From: Methylomonas rhizoryzae
GTDB lineage: Bacteria; Pseudomonadota; Gammaproteobacteria; Methylococcales; Methylomonadaceae
Direction: 5' to 3'
DNA length: 64,000 bases
Assembly (NCBI RefSeq): GCF_008632455.1
Contig: NZ_CP043929.1
Location: forward strand, 3,038,001 to 3,102,000
In this document: one piece after another, positions 1 through 8,659 of the stretch
Numbering within the stretch: the first letter of the stretch is position 1
How the letters are laid out: each line of letters begins with the position of its first letter
Position numbers and translations under genes: made by a program
Notes under the pieces: generated by a model
The model's input: only the letters and a program-made list of their open reading frames with translations
Databases searched by the model: none
What the model was told of the DNA's origin: nothing

Positions 1-514
1 TCCATCCGGCCAAGCGCAGGTTGGCCAATTTTACCGCCTGCGCGCTTAAGCAAGCGTGGTTGATACAACCCAGCCGCATACCGACCACCAAAATTACCGG
101 CAATTGCAAAGCAAGCGCCAATTCGGCGTTATCCAGCGCCGCGCCTAGCGGCGAAAGCCAACCGCCCGCGCCTTCTACAACCACCCAATCGACACGCCCG
201 GCTAATTCGGCATAGCAGCTTTGCAACACTTGCAGATTTACCGGGGTAGTGCCGCACGCGATGTGCGGCGAAACCGCTAACTCGAAGGCATAGGGATTGA
301 CTTTTTGATAATCCAGCGCGGCGGTACCGAAACGCTGCAGCAACAACGCGTCCCGATTCTTCCAACCGCCTCCATCCCACTGGCAACCGGCCGCTACCGG
401 TTTAAATCCGGCCGTCGTATATCCTTTTGCCCGCAATGCCAGCAGCAAGGCAATGCTGGACCACGTCTTGCCGACGTTGGTATCCGTACCGGTTATAAAC
501 ACCCCCGCGGCCAT
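1..514 (-). CDS. bioD: Dethiobiotin synthetase BioD, partial at window edge
   Basis: ATP-dependent carboxylase that closes the ureido ring of dethiobiotin from 7,8-diaminopelargonate and CO2 in the cytoplasm, the penultimate step of biotin synthesis. The first 171 residues are visible. They carry the P-loop GTDTNVGKT near residue 9, the KPVAAG substrate segment and EGAGGW, all standard for BioD. The C-terminal part lies outside the window. The ATG is 2 nt after the bioC stop codon, so it is the last visible gene of the bioB-F-H-C-D operon and is probably translationally coupled. No frameshift was seen in the visible part. Confidence 0.93.
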   Translation of the reverse strand, partial: MAAGVFITGTDTNVGKTWSSIALLLALRAKGYTTAGFKPVAAGCQWDGGGWKNRDALLLQRFGTAALDYQKVNPYAFELAVSPHIACGTTPVNLQVLQSCYAELAGRVDWVVVEGAGGWLSPLGAALDNAELALALQLPVILVVGMRLGCINHACLSAQAVKLANLRLAGW

Positions 515-516
515 GG

Positions 517-1305
517 TTAGCGCTCGGCCGCCGCGAACAAAATTTCGTAACTGGCCACGATTCCGGGCTCCGTCATCAGAGCCTGATAGTGCTCTATCAT
601 GGCATTCAATCGGGCTTTAGTGGTGATTGTCCGTATTGGCGCTTGCTTGATTTGATTCGCGCCCAAACCTTTTAACTCATGCATCAAAACATCGACGCCG
701 GGATAGCGGGACCGGTAAAGGACGGATTGTACGCTCACCCGCTCAAATCCTGCACCAGCCAGTAACGCTTCGGTCTGCACCGCGCTCGGAAAGCTATTGA
801 CGTGACGACCGGCATCCACCCGCGCCCAGGCCGCCTTGAGCTCCCGCAAGGTGTCTTGACCGAAAGTGGCGAATACCAACCGTCCGGACGGCGTTATCAC
901 CCGGCGCAGCTCGGAGAATGTCGCCGCCAGATCGCCGACCCATTGCAACGCCAAATTGGAATAAATTTGTTGAAAACTGTTGTCGGCAAAAGGCAAACGT
1001 TGCGCGTCGGCGCAGACATAACCGGCGTTCCCGAGCGGATATTTGCCGCGCGCCGTTTGCAACATAGGCATCGCAATGTCCAACGCCAACAACTGCTCCG
1101 CCCCACCGCCCGTCAACATACGACCGGTCAAAAATCCCGTCCCGCAGCCCAAATCCAAGCAATTACCCAGACCGGCCTGCAGCGGGTAACGCCGCATCAA
1201 TTCCAAACCGACCTCGCGCTGCAGGGTCGCTAAGCGGTCGTAACGGCTTGCGGCCACGGCAAAAGAGCGCGCGATTCTGACATTGTCGGATACAACGCCT
1301 TTCAT
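517..1305 (-). CDS. bioC: Malonyl-ACP O-methyltransferase BioC
   Basis: SAM-dependent methyltransferase that masks the free carboxyl of malonyl-ACP so that the fatty-acid synthase can build the pimeloyl chain. The 262-residue length is typical. Motif I LDLGCGTGFLTG is at about residue 50, followed by a class I Rossmann methyltransferase pattern with an acidic residue in LLALDIAMP and the post-motif segment NLALQWVGD typical of BioC. The start ATG overlaps the bioH stop as ATGA, and bioD follows after 2 nt. BioH in the same operon removes the methyl group that BioC adds. Confidence 0.93.
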   Translation of the reverse strand: MKGVVSDNVRIARSFAVAASRYDRLATLQREVGLELMRRYPLQAGLGNCLDLGCGTGFLTGRMLTGGGAEQLLALDIAMPMLQTARGKYPLGNAGYVCADAQRLPFADNSFQQIYSNLALQWVGDLAATFSELRRVITPSGRLVFATFGQDTLRELKAAWARVDAGRHVNSFPSAVQTEALLAGAGFERVSVQSVLYRSRYPGVDVLMHELKGLGANQIKQAPIRTITTKARLNAMIEHYQALMTEPGIVASYEILFAAAER

Positions 1306-2063
1306 AAATGACTCACGATTAGTTCGACCAGCTCATCCGCATGGGTCAAGAAAGGTAAATGCCCCGCCGACGCTAAAACGCTCACCTGCAATCTTGGATT
1401 CAGTCGTTTTAGTACTGTCGCGCAGGCAACCGGAATCAAAGTATCTTTATCGCCGAATATCAAGGCGGTCGGCACCTGATTTTGCAAGAGAAAACCGCGC
1501 AAATCGGCAGATTTCAGTATTTGCAATCCTATTGCTAATGCGGCATCCGCCGCAGCCGGGCATTCCTGCAACGCTTGTTTCAGAACATTCAAGAGCACTT
1601 TACCGTGGGGTAAACCATTAACCTGCAAGGCTAAAAATCGCGTCAAGGTTTGCTGCACGTCGCGCCTAAGCAAATCGGCAAAAGCCTCCAGGGTATCCGG
1701 CCTGATGCCCGGCCAATCGTCGGCTTGTACAAATTTCGGATTGCCGGCCAGCACCACCACTTTATCGACGCGTTCCGGGAAACGCTCGGCCATCGCCATG
1801 ACAAGTGTCCCACCCAAGGACCAGCCAAGTAAATGGCACGACCGCTCCGGAATGGCCCGCATCAGCACCTCGCAAATCTCGTCCAAATCCGTTGCGCCGC
1901 ACATCGCGCTGCGGCCGTGCCCCGGCAGGTCCAGACAAATGACTCGGTAACGTTGGGCCAAGCGTAAGGCGAAATCCCGCCACACGCCGCTGTGCATCGC
2001 CCAGCCGTGCAGCATAACCAACGGTGGGCCGTTACCGTAAATTTCGGAATAAACTTGCGTCAT
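1302..2063 (-). CDS. bioH: Pimeloyl-ACP methyl ester carboxylesterase BioH
   Basis: Alpha/beta-hydrolase that hydrolyses pimeloyl-ACP methyl ester and ends chain elongation in biotin synthesis. The 253-residue frame from the ATG has nucleophile Ser82 in GWSLGG, Asp207 in FGDKDTLIP and His235 in SAGHLPF, the same spacing as in E. coli BioH. An upstream in-frame ATG would give 42 more residues, but these lie inside bioF and look nothing like the family. The chosen ATG overlaps the bioF TGA as ATGA. It is placed inside the bio operon, unlike the unlinked bioH of E. coli. Confidence 0.93.
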   Translation of the reverse strand: MTQVYSEIYGNGPPLVMLHGWAMHSGVWRDFALRLAQRYRVICLDLPGHGRSAMCGATDLDEICEVLMRAIPERSCHLLGWSLGGTLVMAMAERFPERVDKVVVLAGNPKFVQADDWPGIRPDTLEAFADLLRRDVQQTLTRFLALQVNGLPHGKVLLNVLKQALQECPAAADAALAIGLQILKSADLRGFLLQNQVPTALIFGDKDTLIPVACATVLKRLNPRLQVSVLASAGHLPFLTHADELVELIVSHL

Positions 2064-3220
2064 GTCAGCGACCGGCTTAAAGCCTCGAGCAAGGCGTCGA
2101 TGTGCTGGTCCCGGTGTGGCGCGGATAAGGTAATCCGCAGGCGGGCAGTACCGTCCGGGACGGTAGGCGGCCTGATCGCCGAAACCCAAAAACCCTGTTG
2201 CAGCAATTTGCCGCTGACGGCGCTAGCGAGCCGGCTGTCGCCCAATACAACCGGCTGTATCGCCGTTTCGGACGGCAACACGTTCAGATTCAACTGCGCC
2301 GCACCGGTGCGAAAACGGCGGATCGATGCGTGTAAACGTTCGCGCCGCCATGCTTCGGTTTGCAACAATCGCAAACTGGTTCGGGTCGCTTCGGCCACTG
2401 CGGCCGGCAGCGCCGTGGTAAACACATAGCTGCGCGCTTTTTGCAGCAACAATTCGATCAGATCGGCAGAACCCGCGACAAATGCGCCGAAAGTACCGAA
2501 CGCCTTGCCCAAGGTTCCCATCAATATCGGCAATTGTTGCTGGCCGAGATCGAAATATTCGGCCACGCCGCCGCCCTTGACCCCCAACACGCCGAAGCCG
2601 TGGGCGTCGTCTATCAGCAATCCGGCCTGATATTTGTCGGCCAGATCGGCTAAGCCGCGGACGTTGGCGATGTCGCCGTCCATGCTGAACACCCCGTCGC
2701 TAACCACCAGCGTTCGGCCGCCGGCAGCTTGCAGCCTGCGACTCAAATCTTGTAAATCCGCATGCCGGTAGCGCTGAAAGCGCGCTCCGGACAACAGCCC
2801 GCCGTCCAGTAGCGAGGCATGATTCAGCCTGTCCTCTAAAACACTGTCGCCTCGCTGCAGCAAACCGGCGATCACACCGATGTTGGCCATATAACCGGTC
2901 GAGAACAACAACGCCCGTTCGCGGCCGGTGAATTCGGCCAATTCTTCCTCCAAAGCGTGATGCGCCGCGGTATGTCCGCAGATCAAATGCGCGGAACCGC
3001 TACCTACGCCGTAGCGTTCAGCCGCCTGCTGAAACGCGGCAATCACTTCCGGATGATTCGCTAACCCTAGGTAATCGTTGCTGCAAAAATTGACGACCGA
3101 CTTACCGTCAACGATGACATCGACGCCTTGCGGACCATCCGAAATTCGGCGCGCCCGCAACAAGCCGGCGTCGCGCAATTGGTGCAACTGCGGGGCGAAA
3201 TGGTAAAACGGGTTGCTCAT
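2060..3220 (-). CDS. bioF: 8-amino-7-oxononanoate synthase BioF
   Basis: PLP enzyme that condenses pimeloyl-ACP with L-alanine to give 8-amino-7-oxononanoate (KAPA). Its 386 residues match the family. The PLP lysine is Lys239 in GTLGKAFGTFGAF. The cofactor-binding DDAHGFG is at about 204-210, and the ACGH-like HLICGH segment is near residue 80. Its start codon directly abuts the bioB stop, and its own stop overlaps bioH as ATGA. The gene is intact. Note that bioA (diaminopelargonate aminotransferase) is not in the visible part of the cluster. Confidence 0.95.
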   Translation of the reverse strand: MSNPFYHFAPQLHQLRDAGLLRARRISDGPQGVDVIVDGKSVVNFCSNDYLGLANHPEVIAAFQQAAERYGVGSGSAHLICGHTAAHHALEEELAEFTGRERALLFSTGYMANIGVIAGLLQRGDSVLEDRLNHASLLDGGLLSGARFQRYRHADLQDLSRRLQAAGGRTLVVSDGVFSMDGDIANVRGLADLADKYQAGLLIDDAHGFGVLGVKGGGVAEYFDLGQQQLPILMGTLGKAFGTFGAFVAGSADLIELLLQKARSYVFTTALPAAVAEATRTSLRLLQTEAWRRERLHASIRRFRTGAAQLNLNVLPSETAIQPVVLGDSRLASAVSGKLLQQGFWVSAIRPPTVPDGTARLRITLSAPHRDQHIDALLEALSRSLT

Positions 3221-4210
3221 TCAGGCGTAGCTGGAACCGCCCATCCGCAATCCCAAGCGATCGAACAACTGCCGGTCGCTATTCGTCATCGGATTATCGG
3301 TGGTCAACAGCTTATCGCCGTAGAAAATCGAATTGGCGCCGGCCAGAAAACACAAGGCTTGCATTTCGTCGCTCATGTCTTTACGCCCGGCCGATAAGCG
3401 CACCCGCGCTTCCGGCATCATGATGCGGGCAACCGCAACGGTTCTGACGAACAGCAAAGGATCCAGCGTATCGGTGCCGTACAAAGGCGTACCTTGCACT
3501 TGCACCAGCATGTTGATCGGCACGCTTTCCGGATGTTTGGGCATATTGGCTAATTGCAACAACAACTTAGCCCTATCGGTTTCGGACTCGCCCATGCCGA
3601 CGATGCCCCCGCAACAAACATTGATGCCGGCGGCGCGCACCCTATCCAAAGTATCCAAACGGTCTTGGTAACTGCGGGTGCTGATGATTTCGGAGTAATA
3701 ATCCTCCGAGGTATCCAGATTATGGTTGTAATAATCCAAGCCGCCGTCTTTTAACGCTTGGGTTTGCTTATCGCTCAACATACCCAAGGTCACGCAGGTT
3801 TCCATGCCCAAAGCCTTGACGCCTTTGACCATTTCCACCACTCTTTCGATGTCGCGGTCTTTGGGGCTACGCCACGCCGCACCCATGCAGAAACGCGAAG
3901 CACCTTGCGCTTTGGCCCGCTCGGCGGCTTGCAATACGTCGGCAACCGGCATCAGCGCCTCCGGATGCAAGTCGGCATCGTAACGGGCGCTTTGCGGGCA
4001 GTAACCGCAATCTTCCGAGCACGAACCGGTTTTAATGCTTAACAAGCTACTGACCTGTACTTCGTTAGGGTCGAAAAACCGCCGGTGCACGCTTTGCGCT
4101 TCGAACAGTAAATCGTTAAACGGCAAAGTGAATAAAGCTTCGACTTGTTCCAAACGCCAATCGTGGCGGACGAATGCGTCGACTTGAATACGTTCCTGGC
4201 GGGCGGTCAT
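3221..4210 (-). CDS. bioB: Biotin synthase BioB
   Basis: Radical-SAM enzyme that inserts sulfur into dethiobiotin, the last step of biotin synthesis. The 329-residue protein has the radical-SAM cysteines Cys64, Cys68 and Cys71 in GSCSEDCGYCPQSA, and the conserved YNHNLDTS segment near the middle. The ATG has a GGAG Shine-Dalgarno 8 nt upstream. It is the first gene of the operon. The 64-nt gap to comF must hold divergent promoters. I looked for a BirA operator of the enterobacterial type there and did not see a convincing one. Confidence 0.96.
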   Translation of the reverse strand: MTARQERIQVDAFVRHDWRLEQVEALFTLPFNDLLFEAQSVHRRFFDPNEVQVSSLLSIKTGSCSEDCGYCPQSARYDADLHPEALMPVADVLQAAERAKAQGASRFCMGAAWRSPKDRDIERVVEMVKGVKALGMETCVTLGMLSDKQTQALKDGGLDYYNHNLDTSEDYYSEIISTRSYQDRLDTLDRVRAAGINVCCGGIVGMGESETDRAKLLLQLANMPKHPESVPINMLVQVQGTPLYGTDTLDPLLFVRTVAVARIMMPEARVRLSAGRKDMSDEMQALCFLAGANSIFYGDKLLTTDNPMTNSDRQLFDRLGLRMGGSSYA

Positions 4211-4274
4211 CTGCTAATCTCCGAATTGATGCAAAGCGCGCAAGCGCACTTAACAACTTTTTATACCAATAAAA

Positions 4275-4973
4275 GTGAACAACTGGCTAAATATTATACA
4301 GAAGAAATTGCTGCCGCCGCGCTGTATCTTTTGCGAAGCCGAAGGATACGCGGATTTCGACCTGTGTGCGGTCTGTGCCGGTCAGTTGCAAAACAATTCG
4401 CCGTGCTGCCCCCGTTGCGCACAACCTTTCGAGGCCGGGCAGCCGGATGAAATAGTGTGCGGCCGCTGTATCGCCAGCCCGCCATGGTTCGACGCCGCCT
4501 ATGCACCTTATCTGTACGACGAATACCTGCAACACTTGATCACCGGACTCAAATACCGACAGCGCATTGTGCATGCTCGCCTGCTGGGCCGGCTATTGGC
4601 CGCACACGTCGGCACCCAGGCAAACAGGCCGGATTGCTTGATACCGGTTCCCTTATACCCGCAGCGCTACCGCGAGCGCGGTTTTAATCAAGCACTGGAA
4701 ATTGCTCGGGTGATAGCGCGTGAGCTGGATATCGCCTTGGATATTTCCGGCTGCATCCGCGTGCGCGATACGGGTCATCAAACCGGCTCGACGGCAAGAC
4801 AGCGGCGCAAAAATTTGCGCGGCGCGTTCGAACTGCGCACACCGCTGCCTTACCACCACGTGGCTATTGTCGACGACGTGATGACTACCGGCGCGACGGT
4901 CAACGCGTTAGCCGCCAGCTTGAAACGGGGCGGCGTGAGCAAAATAGACGTTTGGGTTTGCGCCCGCGCTTGA
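4275..4973 (+). CDS. comF: ComF/GntX-family phosphoribosyltransferase-like protein
   Basis: Predicted amidophosphoribosyltransferase-like protein; the family is linked to DNA uptake or use of extracellular DNA. The 232-residue product has N-terminal zinc-ribbon-like CxxC pairs (CIFC, CAVC, CPRC, CGRC, residues 16-65). The C-terminal half is a PRTase fold with the PRPP loop VDDVMTTGAT at about 197. The segment RYRERGFNQ before it is also typical. The start is a GTG without an obvious Shine-Dalgarno, so the exact start is uncertain. It is commonly found beside bioB/bio genes in gammaproteobacteria, as here. Confidence 0.88.
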   Translation: MNNWLNIIQKKLLPPRCIFCEAEGYADFDLCAVCAGQLQNNSPCCPRCAQPFEAGQPDEIVCGRCIASPPWFDAAYAPYLYDEYLQHLITGLKYRQRIVHARLLGRLLAAHVGTQANRPDCLIPVPLYPQRYRERGFNQALEIARVIARELDIALDISGCIRVRDTGHQTGSTARQRRKNLRGAFELRTPLPYHHVAIVDDVMTTGATVNALAASLKRGGVSKIDVWVCARA

Positions 4974-5042
4974 GACAGGCGAGCACTGGACAGCGCAATT
5001 TCGCTTGGTATGCTGCCGGCAATAATTCCGCGGGAGGTGAAA

Positions 5043-5183
5043 ATGGGTCCTTACTATAGAAACACTTCGCAAAGCACCGGCGCCTTTTTCGACGCCTTTT
5101 ATCAACACCCCATGCTCATGCTGCTGTTGGTGGCCGCCACCAGTCTGATTGGCGTTTATTTGTGGCGAAAAAGCCGGCCGTAA
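5043..5183 (+). CDS. Small single-span membrane protein (46 aa), unknown function
   Basis: Short gene with a very strong Shine-Dalgarno (GGGAGGTG ending 4 nt before the ATG), 69 nt after the comF stop. The product begins MGPYYRNTSQ, has one hydrophobic span of about 18 residues (MLMLLLVAATSLIGVYLW) and ends in a basic tail RKSRP. This gives a predicted inner-membrane protein with a cytoplasmic C-terminus. The ribosome-binding site, uninterrupted frame and membrane topology support a real gene. No family was recognised. It may be co-transcribed with comF. Confidence 0.6.
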   Translation: MGPYYRNTSQSTGAFFDAFYQHPMLMLLLVAATSLIGVYLWRKSRP

Positions 5184-5381
5184 TTACGACTCCAGGGTTA
5201 AGTGCGGGTAACACATGCTCAAGCCTACCCTTTGCGGCTTGCAACCTTCTTCTCACTACGGACGTTTATGACGCAGCGCTGAAACGAGAGTTGCTACTTT
5301 TAAGGAACATGGCCATTCCTAAAAGCAGGCGGCGTGCTCGCATTTGGAAAAGGAGAATGGGTCGCAGAGGAGTAGCATTAA

Positions 5382-6143
5382 ATGAAGACGACAGGAACCG
5401 GGCGTATCGTGCTTTGGCGCGGCGGGAGTCTGTGGATCGGTCGAGCTGGAGAGCCGACGGATTTCCATTCCCATCATGCAATCCAGATTACGTTGCCGCT
5501 CTCCGACGGCGGAGTGCGGTTTCGACGCCCCAACGCAAACTGGAGCGTCTATCGAGCGGCGATCATCGCTGCGCACCGGCCCCACGCATTCGAAGCACGC
5601 GGCGAATTTGTGGCAATGATCTTTGTTGAACCGGAGTCCCGTGAGGGACGGGCACTACACCAGCTATGTCAAGGCGAACCGATTTCATCGTTGGCCTATG
5701 AAATGCTGGAGCTTGAACTGAACGCTCTGGCCGCCTCCTATAACGGGGTCGCCCGCGATTCGGAACTCATCACCCGTGCTCATTCGGTGACTGCCAAGCT
5801 TGCCGCCATGAGTACGGCTCCGGTGTTACCACTGGATAAGCGGATTGAACAAGCGTTGGAACTTCTGCGCGAGCGTATAGCTGATGCGGTTCCGCTCGCC
5901 GAAATTGCCGATGCCACCTGCCTCTCTCCCGATCGCTTTCGCCATCTCTTCATCGAGCAAACCGGCATGCGGTTTCGGCCTTACGTGCTGTGGCTGCGCA
6001 TCGAAATCGCGCTCACGGCATTTGCGTCTGGCAGAAATTTGACCGAGGCCTCGCATGCCGGCGGATTTGCAGACTCCGCGCATTTTTCGCGGACTTTCAA
6101 GCGCATGTTCGGGATTGCGCCTTCCAGCTTCGAGCGCGAATAG
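5382..6143 (+). CDS. AraC-family transcriptional regulator
   Basis: 253-residue regulator. The N-terminal part (about 1-100) looks like a cupin-type sensing domain (FHSHHAIQITLPL). The last about 95 residues form the double helix-turn-helix of AraC proteins, with LAEIADATCLSPDRFRHLF as the first HTH and the GFADSAHFSRTFKRMFG signature at the end. The start has GAGG upstream. It is 77 nt before a methyltransferase-family gene on the same strand and may control that group. Its ligand cannot be told from sequence. Confidence 0.88.
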   Translation: MKTTGTGRIVLWRGGSLWIGRAGEPTDFHSHHAIQITLPLSDGGVRFRRPNANWSVYRAAIIAAHRPHAFEARGEFVAMIFVEPESREGRALHQLCQGEPISSLAYEMLELELNALAASYNGVARDSELITRAHSVTAKLAAMSTAPVLPLDKRIEQALELLRERIADAVPLAEIADATCLSPDRFRHLFIEQTGMRFRPYVLWLRIEIALTAFASGRNLTEASHAGGFADSAHFSRTFKRMFGIAPSSFERE

Positions 6144-6220
6144 CCGTTTCGTTCAAGCCGGAGCTGATGTGAGCCCGTAGACTAGGCTCCACATCAACTC
6201 AATTTGACAGGAAACCACTC

Positions 6221-6682
6221 ATGAACGCTCTTGAACTCAGAATTCCTCCCGTCGCTTTTTCACTTTTCATGGTAGGCGCAATGTGGCTTGCATCAGCGCA
6301 GTTTCCGTTTATGTCCTTCACCATACCCGGGCGTCTTGTCATATCGGTTGCATTGTGCGGTCTGGGCATCGCCTTCGCTGTTGCCGGCGTCGTTGCATTT
6401 CGTGCGGCCAAAACAACGGTTAATCCGGCGCGACCGGGTGCCGCGTCTACCTTGGTTAGCTCGGGCCCCTATCGTTTCAGCCGGAACCCCATGTATGTCG
6501 GCTTCTTATTCGCACTAGGTAGCTGGGCATTCTTTCTCGCGCATGTCCTGGGATTCATCCTGTTGCCGGCGTTTGTTATCTATATGAATCGCTTTCAAAT
6601 TTTACCCGAGGAACGAGCGCTGTCTTCAAAGTTCGGCAAACATTTCCACACCTACACGCAATCCGTTCCGAGGTGGCTATGA
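6221..6682 (+). CDS. Isoprenylcysteine carboxyl methyltransferase (ICMT)/PEMT-like membrane protein
   Basis: 153-residue integral membrane protein of the ICMT/phospholipid-methyltransferase superfamily. Three to four hydrophobic spans lie in the first 125 residues. The C-terminal SAM-binding signature is present: GPYRFSRNPMYVGF (about 87-100), then the acidic/basic end ILPEERALSSKFG. Bacterial members have mostly unknown substrates, so only SAM-dependent methyl transfer at the membrane is inferred. The stop overlaps the next ATG as ATGA, which implies translational coupling. Confidence 0.8.
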   Translation: MNALELRIPPVAFSLFMVGAMWLASAQFPFMSFTIPGRLVISVALCGLGIAFAVAGVVAFRAAKTTVNPARPGAASTLVSSGPYRFSRNPMYVGFLFALGSWAFFLAHVLGFILLPAFVIYMNRFQILPEERALSSKFGKHFHTYTQSVPRWL

Positions 6683-7137
6683 GACATGACTCGACGGCCA
6701 CTAAATCTACACATTCGATAGCAGGCGTCAAAATGGCGTATCTCGCAGGCATCATCATCGCCACATTGGTTTCGTCGTTCGCGACACTCGTCGGCTTGGA
6801 CAAAGAACGTAGTTTCTACCCAACCGTGCTGGTCGTGATTGCATCCTACTACGGATTGTTTGCGGTGATGACTGGCTCGACCCTGGCCGTCCTTAGCGAG
6901 GCAGCCGTGATGGTCGGATTTTTCGGTGTCACCGTTCTTGGTTTCAAACGCAATTTGTGGTTTGTCGTGGCGGCGTTAGTCACCCATGGCCTATTTGATT
7001 TCTTGCACGACCATCTCATTGCCAATCCAGGCGTACCCCATTGGTGGCCAATGTTTTGCCTTGCCTACGATGTGGTGGCAGCCTGCTATCTCGCCTATCT
7101 GTTGCGGCGTTCAAGACTCATTGCAAATGCGCGTTGA
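6679..7137 (+). CDS. Polytopic membrane protein, unknown function
   Basis: 152-residue protein with about five hydrophobic segments covering most of its length, and a His/Asp-rich loop DFLHDHLIANPGVPHWW near residue 105. The ATG overlaps the preceding stop (ATGA), with GAGG 5 nt upstream; a GTG two codons earlier is possible. It is part of the small same-strand group behind the AraC regulator. I do not recognise a named family. The histidines in the loop could bind a metal, but this is speculation. Confidence 0.72.
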   Translation: MRHDSTATKSTHSIAGVKMAYLAGIIIATLVSSFATLVGLDKERSFYPTVLVVIASYYGLFAVMTGSTLAVLSEAAVMVGFFGVTVLGFKRNLWFVVAALVTHGLFDFLHDHLIANPGVPHWWPMFCLAYDVVAACYLAYLLRRSRLIANAR

Positions 7138-7317
7138 AGGCGCTCAAGAGAACCCGACTTGGGTAGGAGTGCTATCCATGCATATTCGAGCGCAGCATAA
7201 GACATCGGTGGAGCGCGAATAACCGCGCAAATTCAGGTCCTGGCGTAGCCAGTGAAGCCCTCGCATATTAACGCTCGACTTTTTCGCTGTCCGTCGATCG
7301 ACGGTCATGGAGAACAA

Positions 7318-8436
7318 ATGAAGTGTCCCGCCTTGATGAGAATCACCGGTTTCGCGATAGTTCTGCTTGCCGCGTTAACGTCCTACAGGCAATTTTACCT
7401 CGGCGCAGCAACCACTCGCGCCAACATCGTTGAACTGAAGAAGAATGCGCTCATCCTACCGGCTCCGAAAGAGCGGCGTTTACGCCCTTTGATCGTCATA
7501 CTTGCCGACAATGGCGGTACAGAAACCACCGATTTTGTCATCCCTTACGGGGTGTTAATGGAATCCGGCGCAGCCGATGTGGTGACGGTTTCGACAGAGC
7601 CCGGCACAGTTGAGCTGACGCCCGCTTTGCGGATACGTGCGGATATGACGATAAGGCAATTCGACGAATCAACCGCGGTCGGAGCGGACATTCTGATTGT
7701 GCCCGCCATGGTGAGAGCGGAAAATCCGGTACTGCTGGACTGGGTGCGGTTCCAGTCCGAAAAGGGTGCGACAGTAGTGTCGATTTGTGAAGGCGCACGC
7801 ATTATCGCGCATGCAGGTCTACTTGAAGGCAAAGCGGCGACCACACACTGGTCGGGTTTGCAGGAAATGGCAGCAGCATTTTCCGGTACGACATGGGTGT
7901 ATAACCAACGCGTCGTTATTGACGGACAGGTGATGACCACCACGGGTATCAGCGCTTCGCTGCCGGCATCGTTGGTGCTGGTCGAGGCGATTGCCGGTCG
8001 GCATACCGCCGATCTTACCGCGCGACGGCTGGGCCTGAGCACTTGGCACATCGATCACGATACGTCTGCGTTCTCTTTAACCGCAGAGCGCATCTTTCTA
8101 GCATTCGGCAATTGGCTCGCCGTGTGGCGACACGAAGCTGTCGAAATGCCAGTTGACCGCGGTTTCGATGAGATTTCCGCGGCAATCATGGCGGATGCCT
8201 GGTCCCGAACCTTTCGTTCCGAAGCATTGGCGACGAATGTAAACGGCGTAGTGCGTTCTCGCCACGGCTTGCTCATGGAAACCGAGACAGACTCCGCACC
8301 GGGTCGATTTGTCCTGCCCGTTTATACGGGCACTCCCGCTCACGCACTGGATGCAGTAATTGAAGCTATTGCCGGACGTTACGGTGCGCCGACTGCCGAT
8401 TTTGTGGCCCTGCAATTCGAATATCCGCGGCGTTAG
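7318..8436 (+). CDS. DJ-1/PfpI (GATase1-like) family protein with N-terminal membrane segment
   Basis: 372-residue protein. An N-terminal hydrophobic segment (about 9-22) suggests membrane anchoring or export. A class I glutamine-amidotransferase-like domain of the DJ-1/PfpI/GlxA type follows at about 60-235, with the nucleophile elbow SICEGARIIAHAGLL (Cys near 162) and ATTHWSG. The C-terminal 130 residues resemble no domain I can name; unlike GlxA regulators they show no clear AraC HTH. The chosen ATG has GGAG 5 nt upstream; a start 22 codons earlier lacks this. It is 180 nt downstream of the membrane-protein gene. Confidence 0.75.
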   Translation: MKCPALMRITGFAIVLLAALTSYRQFYLGAATTRANIVELKKNALILPAPKERRLRPLIVILADNGGTETTDFVIPYGVLMESGAADVVTVSTEPGTVELTPALRIRADMTIRQFDESTAVGADILIVPAMVRAENPVLLDWVRFQSEKGATVVSICEGARIIAHAGLLEGKAATTHWSGLQEMAAAFSGTTWVYNQRVVIDGQVMTTTGISASLPASLVLVEAIAGRHTADLTARRLGLSTWHIDHDTSAFSLTAERIFLAFGNWLAVWRHEAVEMPVDRGFDEISAAIMADAWSRTFRSEALATNVNGVVRSRHGLLMETETDSAPGRFVLPVYTGTPAHALDAVIEAIAGRYGAPTADFVALQFEYPRR

Positions 8437-8659
8437 TCCAGACTGCTCTGCACAAGGGAGTAGTGAAAATGTCATTTAGCTCGCCGAAAGCTGATAATTG
8501 CTTGGGCCGAAGGTTACTGAAACTGGCGATTTTGGATAATTACCCGGACCAGCGGTTTTGCTGCAGACGCTGAAAAATCCGCAAGTGGTACAAATCCCTG
8601 TTTTCAAATAGCTATATGACGTTTTTATACAGCCTCGACCGAATGCCCCTACCCGTTCG

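Noticed and set aside
4211..4274. BirA operator between bioB and comF
   Set aside because: No inverted repeat of the known BirA type could be seen.
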